Assembly (NCBI GenBank): GCA_037074705.1
Contig: CM073596.1
Coordinates: forward strand, 57,502,001 to 57,566,000
Source: Zhengitettix transpicula
Taxonomy: Eukaryota > Arthropoda > Insecta > Orthoptera > Tetrigidae
Reading direction: 5' to 3'
DNA: 64,000 nucleotides
The notes beneath the pieces were generated by a model. It ran no database searches and was not told the origin of the DNA. It saw only the letters and a program-made list of their open reading frames with translations. Below, one piece after another: positions 12,495 through 24,296 of the stretch. Numbering within the stretch: position 1 is the stretch's first letter; every line of letters begins with the position of its first letter. The position numbers and the translations under genes were made by a program.

Positions 12495-12605
12495 TCAGAA
12501 TGAACTTACACGGAAGTCTGGTCCGGTGTAAGGGAAGGTCAACTTGTAATTTACGCACGAGCTGTAATTTGTTTTGTCGACCTGACGTAATTTTTGCGGG
12601 TTTCG
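12495..12605 (+). repeat. Module shared with the core of the 14.1-kb foldback
   Basis: From tgctcagaatgaactt to cgtaatttttgcggg this block matches 14328-14438 in the same orientation with a few small indels. Landmarks are ggaagtctggtccggtg, tgtaatttacgcac and ttgttttgtcgacctgacg. The start contains a near-palindrome (ttacacgg / ccggtgtaa). Short open frames over it on both strands are explained by the repeat. Confidence 0.8.
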
Positions 12606-14098
12606 TTTGCGGCTCCATAAAAGGAAAGTGGCAGGAAACTGCACGGCAAGTTTCGGATCGGGTAATTGCATACGCCAGATATGAGAATTAGCCAACCTTA
12701 GATTAACTGTAAACCCTAACTCTCCAATGCCTCACTTCCTTCACCTGGTTTCTGAAAAATATGTCTTTATATGATTTTAATTTATCGTCTATTTGAATTA
12801 CAAAAGTTGATAGAAAGTCTCTCCATCATCTCTTGTAAAATTTCGAGGTTCCGCAGCACTTTATTTTATTTCTAAAAATATCTTTATAATTTTCTTTTGT
12901 CATATATTTCCCGACCTATCTCTATACGGCTATATCCCGCTTTGTCACTATGCTCCCAAGTCTCCTCCCTTCACCTTGTTTCATTCTCTCAAAGTAACTC
13001 ACCCTGACCCACTTTCCCACTGTACCTTACTTGCTTCTCCTTGCCATATCTTACCATATTCCAATTTCTCTCTTTATCATCTTCACTGGATTTCTCCATT
13101 GATTTCAACACTATCCATTGTCTCTCGATCCCTATTTCATTTAATTTGTGTGAAACTACTGAGAAAGGAAAACGACACTGGAATTATGTTTCAAAAACCT
13201 TCATAGTCTATAAGAAACAAATATTTAAAAACTAACCGATTATCCACGGCTTTTATTGCCCTTTTAATATTAAAACACCAATTAGCTTATTTATGACACC
13301 CTAAACAGTTCTCTATTAGTGACGTAACAGTAAACGTCATCACGTCTTCTGAAACATTCCACAAACTATATGGAATAGTATCAGGTCGTACAGTGGTACT
13401 AAGTGAAAATTTCAAAGCTGTGTTTGTAACTCTACAAAGTATGGCGACGCATGTAGTATTAAAAGGTATGACAAAAAACTAAGCATTCCCGTGAAGTGTT
13501 CCCGTGGAAGAGAACAAAACATTCTTCGGCACGTAAACAAAGCCGCGTGATTCACTTGGAGCAGCTATTTTTACTTTTTACAAGAATAAACGGCGGCATC
13601 TTTCATCTGGAATGGATCTCAACCAGTTAGCATCTAGATAGTTGTACAAAAAAAACATGGCATGCAGAGCGCACATATGTTCCACTTTTAATGGAGCACG
13701 ACTAAAACATGTAAAACAATGATGTGAAAAAGTTTTTCCAAAGAGACTTGACCAAAGAGTCGTCGATTGAAGAGAAGAAGACTGTGTTGTGAAACCGTTT
13801 GATAATTGCTTCCAGAAAATTGTAGTATGTACGAAACATCAATAATTACTATTGACTTACCCTTGACTTTCCCTTGTTCAGTTTACTGTGGGTCATTGTT
13901 AATCTACATGAAGCAGCTTGAACGTCGTCTTTCAGTGACTTTGAACATGGCACCTCGTACTCCTTACGGAACCGACTATTTACAATTCCCCACTTATTGA
14001 TACTATTACACTTTCTTAATTTAAATTTCTTAAACTATTTTGACGTTTGAGTTTGTAACTTTAAATTAACTTTCCATAAAACCAAGAACTTGGAAATA
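12606..14098. other. Intergenic, no supported gene
   Basis: Holds pyrimidine-rich DNA around 12930-13140. Overlapping open frames there reflect composition, not coding signal. Confidence 0.5.
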
Positions 14099-14112
14099 TA
14101 TATCTGTAATTT

Positions 14113-14745
14113 TAAATAAGAAAGGTAGCCAATTCAGACAGAAAAATTGATAATATAAATACCACACAACGTTTCAGGGATCCTTGTTCCTCTCGTCAGG
14201 TACGAAGAAGAAGACTTTTGAGTAGATAAAATTATCAGGTCTCAACCCGCGCCAATGGTTTGTTGAATAACAACGTTTCGACAGCAAGCTCCGACGCCGT
14301 CGTCAGTTAACCAGAGTATTCAAAATGAACTTACACGGAAGTCTGGTCCGGTGTAAGGGAAGGTCAACTGTGGCCTTGTAATTTACACACACGAGCCATA
14401 ATTTGTTTTGTCGACCTGACGTAATTTTTGGCGGGTTCGTTAACCTGATGACGATGGCGGAACTTGCTGTCGAAACGGTGTTATTCAACAAACCATTCGC
14501 CCAGGTTGAGACCCGATAATTTTATCTACAACAGATTCACCGGGAAAGTCGTCGTTCTCTAAAGACTTTTGAATGTTGTCAACTCACGAGTACAGTTGTG
14601 TCGCTCTAGGCTGTTCTTCGCGCCTGGCGAATGGAACAAGGATCCCAGAAACGTTGTGTAGTATTTATATTAGCACACTTTTTCTGTCTGAATTGGCTAC
14701 CTTTCTTCTTCATTATTTTCAATCAGACGTAATTTTTTTTTCATT
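14113..14745. mobile_element. Nested foldback element built on Penelope-like (family B) ends
   Basis: Three layers are visible. The outer arms (14115-14215 antisense, 14561-14745 sense) are family B 3' ends, with accacacaacgttt on the left and its complement on the right. The middle arms (14222-14309 and 14440-14529) are a second inverted pair sharing aatggtttgttgaataa. The centre (14328-14438) is the module also found at 12.5 kb. A 14-bp direct repeat, tatatctgtaattt, flanks the whole at 14099-14112 and 14746-14759, as expected for one insertion. Hammerhead-like cores (CTGAYGA ... GAAAC) occur in the outer left arm (minus, 14171-14199) and in both middle arms (14275-14306 minus, 14445-14476 plus); the outer right arm has a mutated core (CTGGCGA, 14624-14652). 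Confidence 0.8.
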
Positions 14746-14759
14746 TATATCTGTAATTT

Positions 14760-17741
14760 GTTATAAAAATATAATATATAGGAAACGGTAGACTTTAATA
14801 TAAACAAATTTAAATAATGATTATAAACAAAAAATATTATCCAACCTTTATATATCCAAATAGTTTCAGATCTGCCGAAGGAACACCAGTAAAATTAGGC
14901 TGTTAATGGAAAAGGATTACGTAAGCAAATATTATATGAAAAGGTAAATTATCTGATAGTAAAATAATAATAAACAATAATTATTTACACTTAATAAAAA
15001 TTGAGGAACACATAGCTATAAAAATATTTAAACCAACCGGCCAAGTGATTGTAAGTGTACATTTATATTCGTGCAACGATAAAATTTAATTTCCCTTACT
15101 AAATAAATTCAATTCGATATCTTTTCACATTATTAATTAGTAAGTGTTAGATTTTCTTTAGCGTTAACAAAGCCACGAAACCAAAAGCTGGTAATAATGC
15201 CCAAGTCGGACTGTGGTACTAGAAATCTGTTCTGGCATACATCACATCCATTTTTAATAAGGTTCCTTAAACCCTTTACTACTAAAGAATAAATATAAAA
15301 CAATTCAGAAAAAAATATTGAAGAATAAAGAAGTCGTTTCTTCATTCCGTCAAGAACACGTGACAAGTTTTACGATTACTGTAACAAGGTCTTAAATCGT
15401 TTGATAAGACCGTTTTTTTGGGGGGACTAAACTTTGAATGCAACTTACCACTACCCAGAGTTCAAATGTCGATTGTACTTACCTGAAACAAATGGGGGGA
15501 AAATAACTTATTTAATACACATGTCAAATAAAGGAATGTCGTGAGATAAAACTAAAATTAAGTGGGTTAAGAAATAATTAAGTATCAATACAATACTTTG
15601 TTCGTCACATTTCAACGTATTTAAACACTAATTACTCTAGAAAAATTATCCTTCAAATTTTCAGTTATTTCAAAGAATTATATCTTGCAAAAAGCTTCGT
15701 TTCCTGGAGAAATGAAAAATTATTTATATTCGTCAACAATTCTTGTATTACACGGAATGAAAGTATCTAAATCATTCGGACTTGGACAGTAAAAATAAGG
15801 TGCCACAGAAAAAAGAACGATAACTGGGATAAAATATAGAGAAATTTGCGATCAATACTAAAAACCATTAAACTCAGTAAGCATCTGAATAAAAAAAATT
15901 ATGACTAATCATGGCAATAAGAACTACCAAGAAGAAAAGTGCCCAGTCAATCGTTATTCAACCGATTTAATACTAAATTAGAACAAGTGGACAAATACAG
16001 TTTAGAGATAAAAAGCAAATCAATAAAAATCTCTTCTTTAACGGATTAAGAATTACGTGAATTTTTAATAAGTGGTTTGGATTTATTTTTGAAACGTTAA
16101 AATATGTAATTCTTCTTCACGGTTAATTTTAAAAATATTTAATTAAATACTTGATAAAAAAAATTTAACAGATTTTTAAAAAAAAATGTTTTACGAAAGT
16201 GAGTGTCACAAAATATATTTGAAATCACCGGAGTATTCACTTTGCTGATGTATTGGACACGATTTTAAGATATTAATGGAGCCGTGTATGTGAGTGAGTT
16301 GATGTCTCACTTAATGGACGAAACCATCAATAACACATCAGGTTGCACTCAAGGCTGATGTCCTGCCAACTCACGGGAAGTTTGCGTCTTAATAATAACT
16401 GCTGTACGACATGCAAAAAAAAAATATTTCTACATGAAGCATATATATATATATATATATATTATAATTTGAAGACATAAAATTTGAAGACATAAAAACT
16501 GCGTCATTCTGTATTCGTATGCCAAAGCTGCGTCGTCGTGGAAACGACGTAGTGGAATCATAAAATAAAGTCATTATTTTTAAAAATGAGAGAGTTTTGA
16601 GATTAATGAAGTATATTCAGTGTATCGTCGTTTAAAAGCTTTCATTCTGTTCTTACACTGTTCAAAATATCATGATGTAATATAGAAAGTGTCACTGATA
16701 TTGCCACTACTTTGACATAAAATTTCCTCGTATACTCCAAATAAAACGATACCTAAACTTCATCCAAAGGCAGCTTCAGTGCTAGAACTCAAAGACTTTG
16801 CCTAAAAACCTATTGGTATTCGAATATCTTTACCAACGTCCCTCCCCGCTACTTGCCATGCATTACATGGACTTTGGACGTGAACCAGCTGAACAAAAAA
16901 TACATACTTAATAATGAACAAGTGTAGAGAAAAACTTAAATAATACATTGTATTTTTAAAAAATAAAATTTACAAGTATTTTTCAGTTCAGCGCAACAAA
17001 AAAAATTAAATTGTAATTTAACAGCCGCATATGACGCCTTGCCTTGGGCGCAATTACCACCTAAATTACTTCCATTACATATACTTGCTGCCATTTCCTT
17101 GTGTCATCCTATACGAAAGAAGAGCGTCAAGATAATTTACACGACACAGGAGCCAGTCGGAAAAGGGACTTTTACTCAAAACAGAGAGAGGTGCCGAGTT
17201 TCTGGATTGAGTATCACGTTGCCAGCAGGTTCTGCGCCGTTCTCACATTTCTCAGAAACTACGCGACTACATTCCTCAATGTATGTCGGCACATTTCACT
17301 TCGTTGTCTCTAATTAATTTGTATTTTACCTGAATTTTTTTGTGCTATATCATAACATATCTCTTTGTCAGGGGCCACTTAGTCGTGCGCGAGCACAGAT
17401 AGTGGGAGGAACTGAAAAGAAAAAGAGGTCAGGGACTCAACAAAGGTCGCTCACGAATGAATGGACCTCGATGAAAGACAAAACTAATAACTACTTGAAA
17501 TATATACGTTCCTTAGTACGACGTACTGTAATGGACAATTATGTGGAATATCTTATGAATTTATTTAGATTTATTGATTCATTTTGTCCTATACTGATGG
17601 AATAGGAAAAGTCAAAACACAAAACCATGAAAAATAAAGATATGAAAATACAAAATTTTAAATGAGAGTAAAAAAAAATATTTACAAAAAATATGCATAG
17701 ATATTGGTGAAAAATAATCCAAAAATATAAAAATTAGTAAC
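14760..17741. other. Intergenic, no supported gene
   Basis: AT-rich. Contains (AT)n at 16440-16461 followed by a 16-bp tandem duplication (aatttgaagacataaa). A GC-richer segment at 17040-17310 has two overlapping open frames, but no domain or splice evidence; it may be an unrecognised repeat. Confidence 0.45.
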
Positions 17742-17860
17742 TTAAAAACATGTGATTGTGAAAAATATGGCCAGTAAACAGACCTCGCAAGAATACATAC
17801 AAATACGACGTTTCCTCCACAGTTTTGTGGACCTTCTCAAGTACAAAAAAACCGGTAAAC
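17742..17860 (-). mobile_element. Possible PLE-type 3' end (family E)
   Basis: The minus strand reads cttgagaaggtccac, a short loop, a complementary gtgga stretch and then gaaacgtcg. The form matches the 3' ends of the other PLE-like repeats here: a CTGANGA-like element, a hairpin, then GAAACG. The first box is imperfect (CTTGAGA). There is only one copy in the window, so the assignment is tentative. Confidence 0.35.
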
Positions 17861-17861
17861 T

Positions 17862-17892
17862 TCTGTTTATATATATATATATATATATATAG
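17862..17892. repeat. (TA)n microsatellite
   Basis: Pure TA run next to the left arm of the inverted repeat that follows. Confidence 0.85.
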
Positions 17893-17893
17893 C

Positions 17894-18014
17894 ACAAAAT
17901 GAATTTAAATTTGTCTCCATTACACATTTGTTTACACAACTGAAAAATATTTGAATGGATGAGAGACTAACTTTAAACAAATGTGTAATGGAGACAAATT
18001 TAAATTCATTTTTG
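17894..18014. repeat. Inverted repeat, 40-bp arms
   Basis: Arms at 17894-17933 and 17975-18014 are complementary with only one single-base difference in a T run; the loop is 41 bp. It lies immediately upstream of the target-site repeat of the 18.1-kb family A insertion. The arms contain no coding frame and may come from an unrecognised foldback. Confidence 0.9.
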
Positions 18015-18059
18015 TATTACATATTAGTGTATTATACTTGTTATTGTTGTCAGTGAAAA

Positions 18060-18591
18060 AAATTTTTATTATTATTTTTTTTAGGGAAAGAGACTACATG
18101 AGGGTGATCCACGTTGGGCAACTACCCTTTAATAGCATAGGAAGGGATTTGAAAAGGGGGATGCGGAAGGGTAGAGGAAGGTAGCCAAGGGTTAACTAGG
18201 GCCCCCGGGCTATATTTTAAGGATCCTACCCGGCAATCGCCTAAAGAAATGCAGGAAAACCCTAGAAAAAACTGCATCAGGTAGGTCGGGCATTGGGTAC
18301 TTGTCCCACGCCCTTCCGATAGCGGGAGAGGATTTTGCTGTGGGGACGCAGAATTCCCTTCTCCGTGCCTCAACCAGTTTAGGAGGCAGCTGGCCGACTA
18401 TTCCAATGGGAATAGCGGACAACTCTTACCGTATGGCCAAGGTCTGTGGCCCGGGAACATACACCTCTCAGAACAGGCCAAGGTGCCTCAGCTTGAAGGA
18501 ACCTTAGTTCAAAAACGGAGAGGAAATGGTATCCCCAAAGGTAGCCCCTTTGTATCTCTCCTACAAGGTTCTCCCCCCCCCCACCCTTTCA
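18060..18591 (-). mobile_element. Family A SINE-like retroposon, nearly full-length monomer
   Basis: This is the best monomeric reference copy. On the minus strand it starts near gagaaccttgtaggagag, passes through the head, the block with aactaaggttcc, the central block, the gatccttaaaatatagccc segment and the tail, and ends in an A-rich tract with ATA interruptions. Flanking direct repeats tcagtgaaaa lie at 18050-18059 and 18592-18601. Total length is about 530 bp. Conserved frames on both strands reflect repeat conservation. A C run (18572-18582) sits at the 5' end. Confidence 0.88.
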
Positions 18592-18601
18592 TCAGTGAAA
18601 A

Positions 18602-19574
18602 GAAAAATATATCGTGTTATTGTTGGGATGGTTGGGATGTGAAGTGACTGTGAGAGAATCTTTGGCGTTGTTATTAAAGAAACACGTAATATATTGCGAA
18701 AAATAATTATTATATATAATTGGTTACGAATTTGTGCAAATAAATAAATGTTAGTAACCGCAGTTGATTTTACGTTGTATCTGTGGAATAAATTACTACA
18801 AATGATAAACAAGTCAATCAAAAAAAGGAAATTTCGATAACTAAAACATGTCAAAAACATTACATCTGTTCTATTGTGTACTATCATCAGTCTTCTAAAT
18901 ACAAAGTTATGAAACTGAACATATAAGAAGAAACACAAAGTTATTAAATAACAATCAAATATTATAAAAACAATTTCTATCATTTATCTTTGTCATTTCA
19001 GCCCGTTTTTATAATCTTAAATTATCGGGTAATTTTTACATCTACAATTTGATATCTTTTTATTTACATGACTGATGAGTGTCCACATTGGGACTCACAT
19101 GTAGCTAAATTAATTAAATTATAATTTGTCTGTATTTGACGTTTTTTTATTCATAAAGAATTAACGTTCGCTATATACGTTTCGTGTATAAGATTTTATA
19201 CGGTCCTTATATAGGTCGTTATTTTATGTCGAGACACGTCAACCAAAGTAATGTATAACTTTTCTTATACTCTCTTCTTGATGCAACCTTTTTCTGTTAC
19301 CTTTACCCTTGTCATCGACGTTACAATGTGTAAACATTAATTAGTGGTGAATAATGACATGAATTGTACAATTATCGCCGGTTCCTGCAAGGCGAGAGAG
19401 GCAGGTGATATTGTTTGGTACAAATAAGCTGATGTGACGTAACAGGAAGATTGATTACAGCTACGCGTGATTTATTTTCTAATCTTAACGGAGAGAAACC
19501 TTGAGCAAATCTGAATGTCATCCTAACGAGAGATAACTATGACCACGGAGGTTAGTTACAGTGTCTCTTGATAA
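18602..19574. other. Intergenic, no supported gene
   Basis: AT-rich; a 140-codon minus-strand frame overlapping the retroposon edge is hydrophobic by composition and has no recognisable domain. Confidence 0.5.
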
Positions 19575-20309
19575 GTGATTTTAAAGTTAAAAGTACAACT
19601 AGGCATTCTCAGTAAGATAACACTCTCACCAAAACAAAATTCTTCAAGGAGAAACAGTGCTATGGAAACCGAAGTCATCAAGCTAAATGGAGTTAACTAT
19701 GAGAGCTGCGAGAATTTTAAGTACTTGGGAGTACTGGTAACGAAGGATAACAGTATAAATGAAGAAATAAAAGCAAGGATTGCAGCAGGAAATAGAGATT
19801 ACTGGGCCCTATATAAGACTCTCAAGTCCACGTAGTCTGAACAGGAAACTGAACGTGACTGTTTATAGAACAATCATAAGACCGGTGGCTCGGCAACATG
19901 GACAATGACCGCGGCAGAAGAAGAGAAGATGGGAAAGGAAAATATTAAGAAGGATTTTTGGGAGCAGTAAACGTAGCAGGGAAATGGATAACACGAAGAA
20001 TTAGGGAACTGGAGGAACGGTATGGGTATGCAGACATTGTATTGGAAATAAAGGAGGAACAGACTGAGATGGTTGGGGGCCATGTAGAGCGAAGACAGGG
20101 TTGTCAAACAGATCTACCAAGGAAACCCAAGTGGCAGAAGGGGCAAAGGGAGACCACGAAAACGATGGTTGGACGATGTGGAGGACGACTTACGAAAGAT
20201 TGGTGTTAGAAGATGGAGGAAGCGAGCAGAGGACCGGCTAGATTGGGCTGTGATCGTTAGAAAGACCAAGGTCCTACATGGACTGTATAACCGAGGAGTA
20301 ATAGAGTAA
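19575..20309 (+). pseudogene. Non-LTR (LINE) reverse transcriptase, decayed C-terminal part
   Basis: The first frame reads through FKYLGVLVTKDNSINEEIKA and RIAAGNRDYWALYKTL, the region just after the polymerase palm in many LINE reverse transcriptases. After a stop, shifted frames give VYRTIIRPV, ATWTMTAAEEEK and ILRRIFG. The last frame (from 20142) reads GRPRKRWLDDVEDDL and ends with LHGLYNRGVIE and TAA at 20307-20309. This order (YLG, IRPV, ETW-like, ERKILR-like, GRPR.RW) matches the C-terminal third of LINE open reading frame 2. At least three frame breaks show it is inactive. The catalytic palm is absent, so this is a 5'-truncated insertion. Confidence 0.88.
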
Positions 20310-21683
20310 TAGTATATCAAAACATCCGACGGATTCATTTTTTTTGTAACAGCTACTTTGTCGACTCACCATAAATCTCCCATTACAGATATAAAGAGTT
20401 ATAATTTGCTCCTTTACAATCTTAAATACAGTTTAATAGAATACACATCTGTAACAAAACTAACGTAGTCGGTAACAGGTCATTTCAGTGTTACCATTTT
20501 GTCGGTAACGTTTTTCTCATAGGCATGGTGGCATAACTAATTACAAGTAGTCCTGGTGCTCGTTGTTTGTATCATAATTTTATATAACAATAATCCAAAG
20601 CATTTATTCAAACAAAAATATTTATTAATGTAACTCTACGATACTCTTTTATATTTTTTTTTCCCGACAGGCTGACCACACACATTGGCACATCAACCAC
20701 ATTTCTCAAAACTTGTCCTTTACGAGCGCTTTTCATTATACAATTTATTATCCAATTTAATGGCCAATTATGCTCACAAATGTATTTTTTGTTTCATAGA
20801 CTCTGCAATATTTTTTTTTCATATATATATATAAAATAGCTATTGATTATTCAACAGCAGACCTCTTCAGATAATTGAGCAACGACAGTCGCATTGGGTC
20901 TAGTTAAGACAATTAAAGGCAATTAACTGTCCCACGCACGAACGTAATCGAAGATCGAAGCTTTGACATTTTAAACTAGATCTGTATGCGTCATAAGCAC
21001 AAACACGAGTTATTCATCGGTACTCGTACATGATTTTCAGGATGTATTCAAAGTTAAAAAGTTGAGAAGTCCCGAGAAACTGGAAATTCAAAAGATATTC
21101 AGAATATTTTATAAACGTATGCGAGTTACGGAATTTGAGCGGAATGCTGGTGTGATACATCTTGATAAAGAAACATACTAGTGTGTTTTTTGCTGGTTGG
21201 CAGCAATGTTTTTCCACATTTCATCAAACGTTTTAACCTTTCCATTGCTATTCCTCCAGTTCTCTGAACACTCTTAAGAGACATTCTAACAGTAGTTTTA
21301 TTTTTACTGTAAAATTTGAGAGTAAGCTGAAGCACACAATTTGTGATGCAATGCCGCCGGCCTTCTAAGTCCACCACTGTCGCTGATGACATTGATGTAA
21401 CACCTACCGCCCGCCTGTTAGTTCGAAGTAGGCTAACAGGGTTAAATCAAGCATAAATTAAACCCAACATGGTCACATTGGGCTCAACTTAAACTAGAAA
21501 GGTTACCATTAATCCTTTTGTCTGAGACAAAAACCACATACAAAAAAAACAATCGCAATCGATAGAACACATGGGGTAAACTAATAAAGTTGTAGAAGTT
21601 ATTTAATGTGATAATTAGGACCATTAGTTAGTAGGGAGTGAAATTCGTGTCGCAAAAGAACGAAAAATAGTTGGAAGTAGACC
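20310..21683. other. Intergenic, no supported gene
   Basis: AT-rich. A possible degenerate PLE-like tail (ctgaagaggtctgctgttga on the minus strand, about 20855-20880) is too short to call. Otherwise nothing is recognised. Confidence 0.45.
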
Positions 21684-21697
21684 AATATTAATTTTAA

Positions 21698-21952
21698 AAT
21701 GAAAATGAAATTAATGAATAAGAAAGATAGCCAATGCAGACAAAGAGAAGGGTAATATAAATACCACACAAAGTTTCTGGGATCCTTGTTCCTTTCATCA
21801 GGTGCTAAGAAGAGCCTAGAGAAATACAACTGCACTGGTTGACAAAACTCAAAAGATTCTTAGCACCTGATGAAAGGGACAAGGATCCCAGAAACGTTGT
21901 GTGGTATTCATATTACCCTTCTCTTTGTCTGCATTGGCTATCGTTATTATCA
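21698..21952. mobile_element. Family B foldback, near-perfect hairpin with 14-bp direct repeats
   Basis: Left arm 21721-21822 (antisense) and right arm 21853-21947 (sense) are almost perfect inverted copies of the family B 3' end, separated by a short spacer. Each arm has the hammerhead-like core: CTGATGA at 21867-21873 and GAAAC at 21891-21895 on plus, and the complement at 21773-21801. The identical 14-bp direct repeat aatattaattttaa flanks the unit at 21684-21697 and 21953-21966. The arms are more alike than the other copies are to each other, so this may be young or recently homogenised. Confidence 0.88.
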
Positions 21953-21966
21953 AATATTAATTTTAA

Positions 21967-23219
21967 TAAGAAACTAAATTAACGAGAAATAATATCAATA
22001 AAACAGGTGGTTGAAGTTGGACCGCATTTTTTTATATTTAAATGATAAATAAGCGACGGCTAAGTACTTAATAACCGCAATTATGTTTACTCCCGATATT
22101 ACAGCTTTAATAATTCAACCACAGAATTTTGGAAAATGTAATATGGATAATTAATCAAGTAATAATGATTTGAAATTAATTCGATATTTATTGTGAACGA
22201 GTTTCCATGGAATCTAAACCCTTGACCTAAAGTGGAATTGAGTTATTCAAACTCTGTCGCAAATATTTTACGCTGATCACAAATAGTAGTCAGATATTTT
22301 GATGGGAAACTGATTTCATTAAAACCTGTGGAAGACTAACAAAGTATTACGTTTCATTGGGACACTGAGTTCTTGGTTCAACATACTTTGAAAATTAAGG
22401 AAACAAGTACTTATAAATTCAGTGTAAAATTATAGATGTAAAAAGTTGGTTGAAAGAGACTGTGTTCTGACGAAATAGATACTTGGTTATACTATGAAGT
22501 CCTAGTCCTAGACCTATGAGATCCAAGGGACCATGGAGCAGCAAACAAAAAATTAGGCTACATTAATACATAATTTTTATAAGTGTATTTAGAATGATAA
22601 TGATAAATTTAGAGCACCTGGAAATCTTCCGTCAACGACAATTATCAAAAATGATATAGAGAAAACATCGAAGAAAAAAAGGTAGGCACACTCGTGACTC
22701 AAGAAAATATTTACGGTAATGGACGTGCTTGCCATATGTCAAGATTTAATTAAAGACATTAATATACGAAGGAGACGTGCTAATAAACACGTGCCCGGGT
22801 ACGAGTTTGGCGCTTATAAATTTCTCCATTACGTCACCTCTACATCGCCATCGCACTCATCAGCTGTCGGTGAAAATTAATATGTATAAGCCTGGGGAGT
22901 CTCCATGTACGACGACGACGACGACGAACCTCTCTAGAGACAGATGGTGGGTGGCCTCGGATTTGCTGGTTCCAAGCTTACGTCACCTGAACCCTGTTCT
23001 TTTTTATCTCAGCTATGGGATCAGGCACTGAGAGGCTACTTGGGCGAATGTATGGTTGCCAAATTGTAACACGCAATTACGTATATTACATATATGGAGA
23101 AGAAATGATCCCTTAAAAAGTTTACAATAAATTATAATTTAATACTATTACTTGTGTGTTAAAAGGATAGAATAAATATGGTAATTTCAGTTGTTATAAG
23201 TTCAATTCAATTATTGGCT
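21967..23219. other. Intergenic, no supported gene
   Basis: AT-rich with a short (GAC)n near 22911-22926. A small frame across it is not supported as a gene. Confidence 0.5.
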
Positions 23220-23985
23220 TTACAACCCTGGATGGGTTTTGGCCTTCTCAACAGTATTATTCCATTCTCCCCTACCATTCGCCAGTCGTCACCATCCTCG
23301 TTCTCCCATCGTCCTCATATCCTCCTCAACTCCATCGTAACCGAGGTCTTCCTCTTATCCTTCGTCCCTCCGGTTTCCACAACATAATTTTCTTAGCTGT
23401 TCTGTTCTCACCCATTATTATCACATGTTAAAACCATGCAACTCTTCTACTCTTCACGTACCTTAAGATATTTGCTTGATTAATCAGATTGTCCAGCTCA
23501 TGGTTCGTTATTCTTTTTAGGGCCGTATATCCTTCTCAAGATCCGTCGCTCAAAAGTACCTAACATCTTTTCGTCAGTGGTCCATGTCTCGCATCAGTAA
23601 GTTACAACCGGTCTCATAATGGTTTAATATATTTAGAGCTTCGCGTTGTTATTTAAAATTTTCGACCTCAATAAATTTTTATATGCACAATAGCATCTAT
23701 TTCCATTTATTATTCGGGTTTTAATTTCGTTTGAGATTATATTTAAATTGTTTATTTGTGAACTCAGATAAGTGAATTCATTTACTTGCTCAAAGGAAAA
23801 CTCCTTCACTTTCAAACTCTCAAATTTCTTGTTTTGCGTTCTATTAATCTCTATATATTTTTTCTTGTTTTCGCTTATTTCCAATCCTCTTATTTTTGCA
23901 TAGTTGTATAGCTCGGTTGTGGTTTTCTTTAGCGAGAGTGCTTTTCTACTTATTATGGCTACATCATCTGCTTAGGCACAAGTTG
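23220..23985 (-). pseudogene. Non-LTR (LINE) reverse transcriptase, decayed, with broken catalytic motif
   Basis: On the minus strand the sequence enters just before the palm motif and reads A-stop-A-D-D-V-A-I-I (GCC TAA GCA GAT GAT at 23977-23963). The Tyr of the YADD catalytic motif has been replaced by a stop. It continues through about 83 open codons with EFTYLSSQINNLN and IKTRIINGNRCYCAYKNL, then a frameshifted FERRILRRIYGPKKN, GRRIRGRPRLRWS and a final AKTHPGL-stop at 23222-23220. The motif order matches the C-terminal part of LINE reverse transcriptases. Multiple frame breaks make it inactive. Confidence 0.88.
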
Positions 23986-24261
23986 TTATAAGTGATTTAT
24001 GAAAAACCTTGAACGTACAAACAAAGAATTATTTAATCATTCAGCCACTACGTCATAAATTATTACTCCAAAAATGATTGGTTTTACCCTATAAGTAACG
24101 TCGCAGCCGAGTTGTTCACTTCAACGTCGGGATCCAGTTTTGGAATAAAAACTAACGTTTTAAATTAAAGCTGCCACTGATTTTGACTACTCAATGGGCA
24201 CATACAAAATTTATACAACGCCGCGAGAGAGATTTCAATAGGAAAATAATTTAAATTGTGT

Positions 24262-24282
24262 TCTTAATAATAATAATAATAA
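24262..24282. repeat. (TAA)n microsatellite
   Basis: Short run of TAA repeats immediately before the direct repeat that bounds the next PLE copy. Confidence 0.8.
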
Positions 24283-24296
24283 CTATATTTCTTTGT

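Noticed and set aside
12424..12695. Three overlapping frames on both strands
   Set aside because: They fall on the repeat module shared with 14.3 kb; the second copy breaks the frames by indels.
17039..17605. Overlapping plus-strand frames of 70-92 codons
   Set aside because: Two registers are open at once, no domain is recognisable, and no splice signals support them. Possibly an unrecognised repeat.
18210..18422. Conserved frames in family A (for example containing GIVGQLPPKLVEARRRE)
   Set aside because: The same peptides recur only because the DNA repeat is conserved; both strands are open, copies are frameshifted freely, and no domain is seen.
18561..18983. 140-codon minus-strand frame rich in Ile, Phe and Leu
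   Set aside because: The hydrophobic look comes from AT-rich DNA; it overlaps the retroposon edge and its C-run, with no signal peptide or domain logic.
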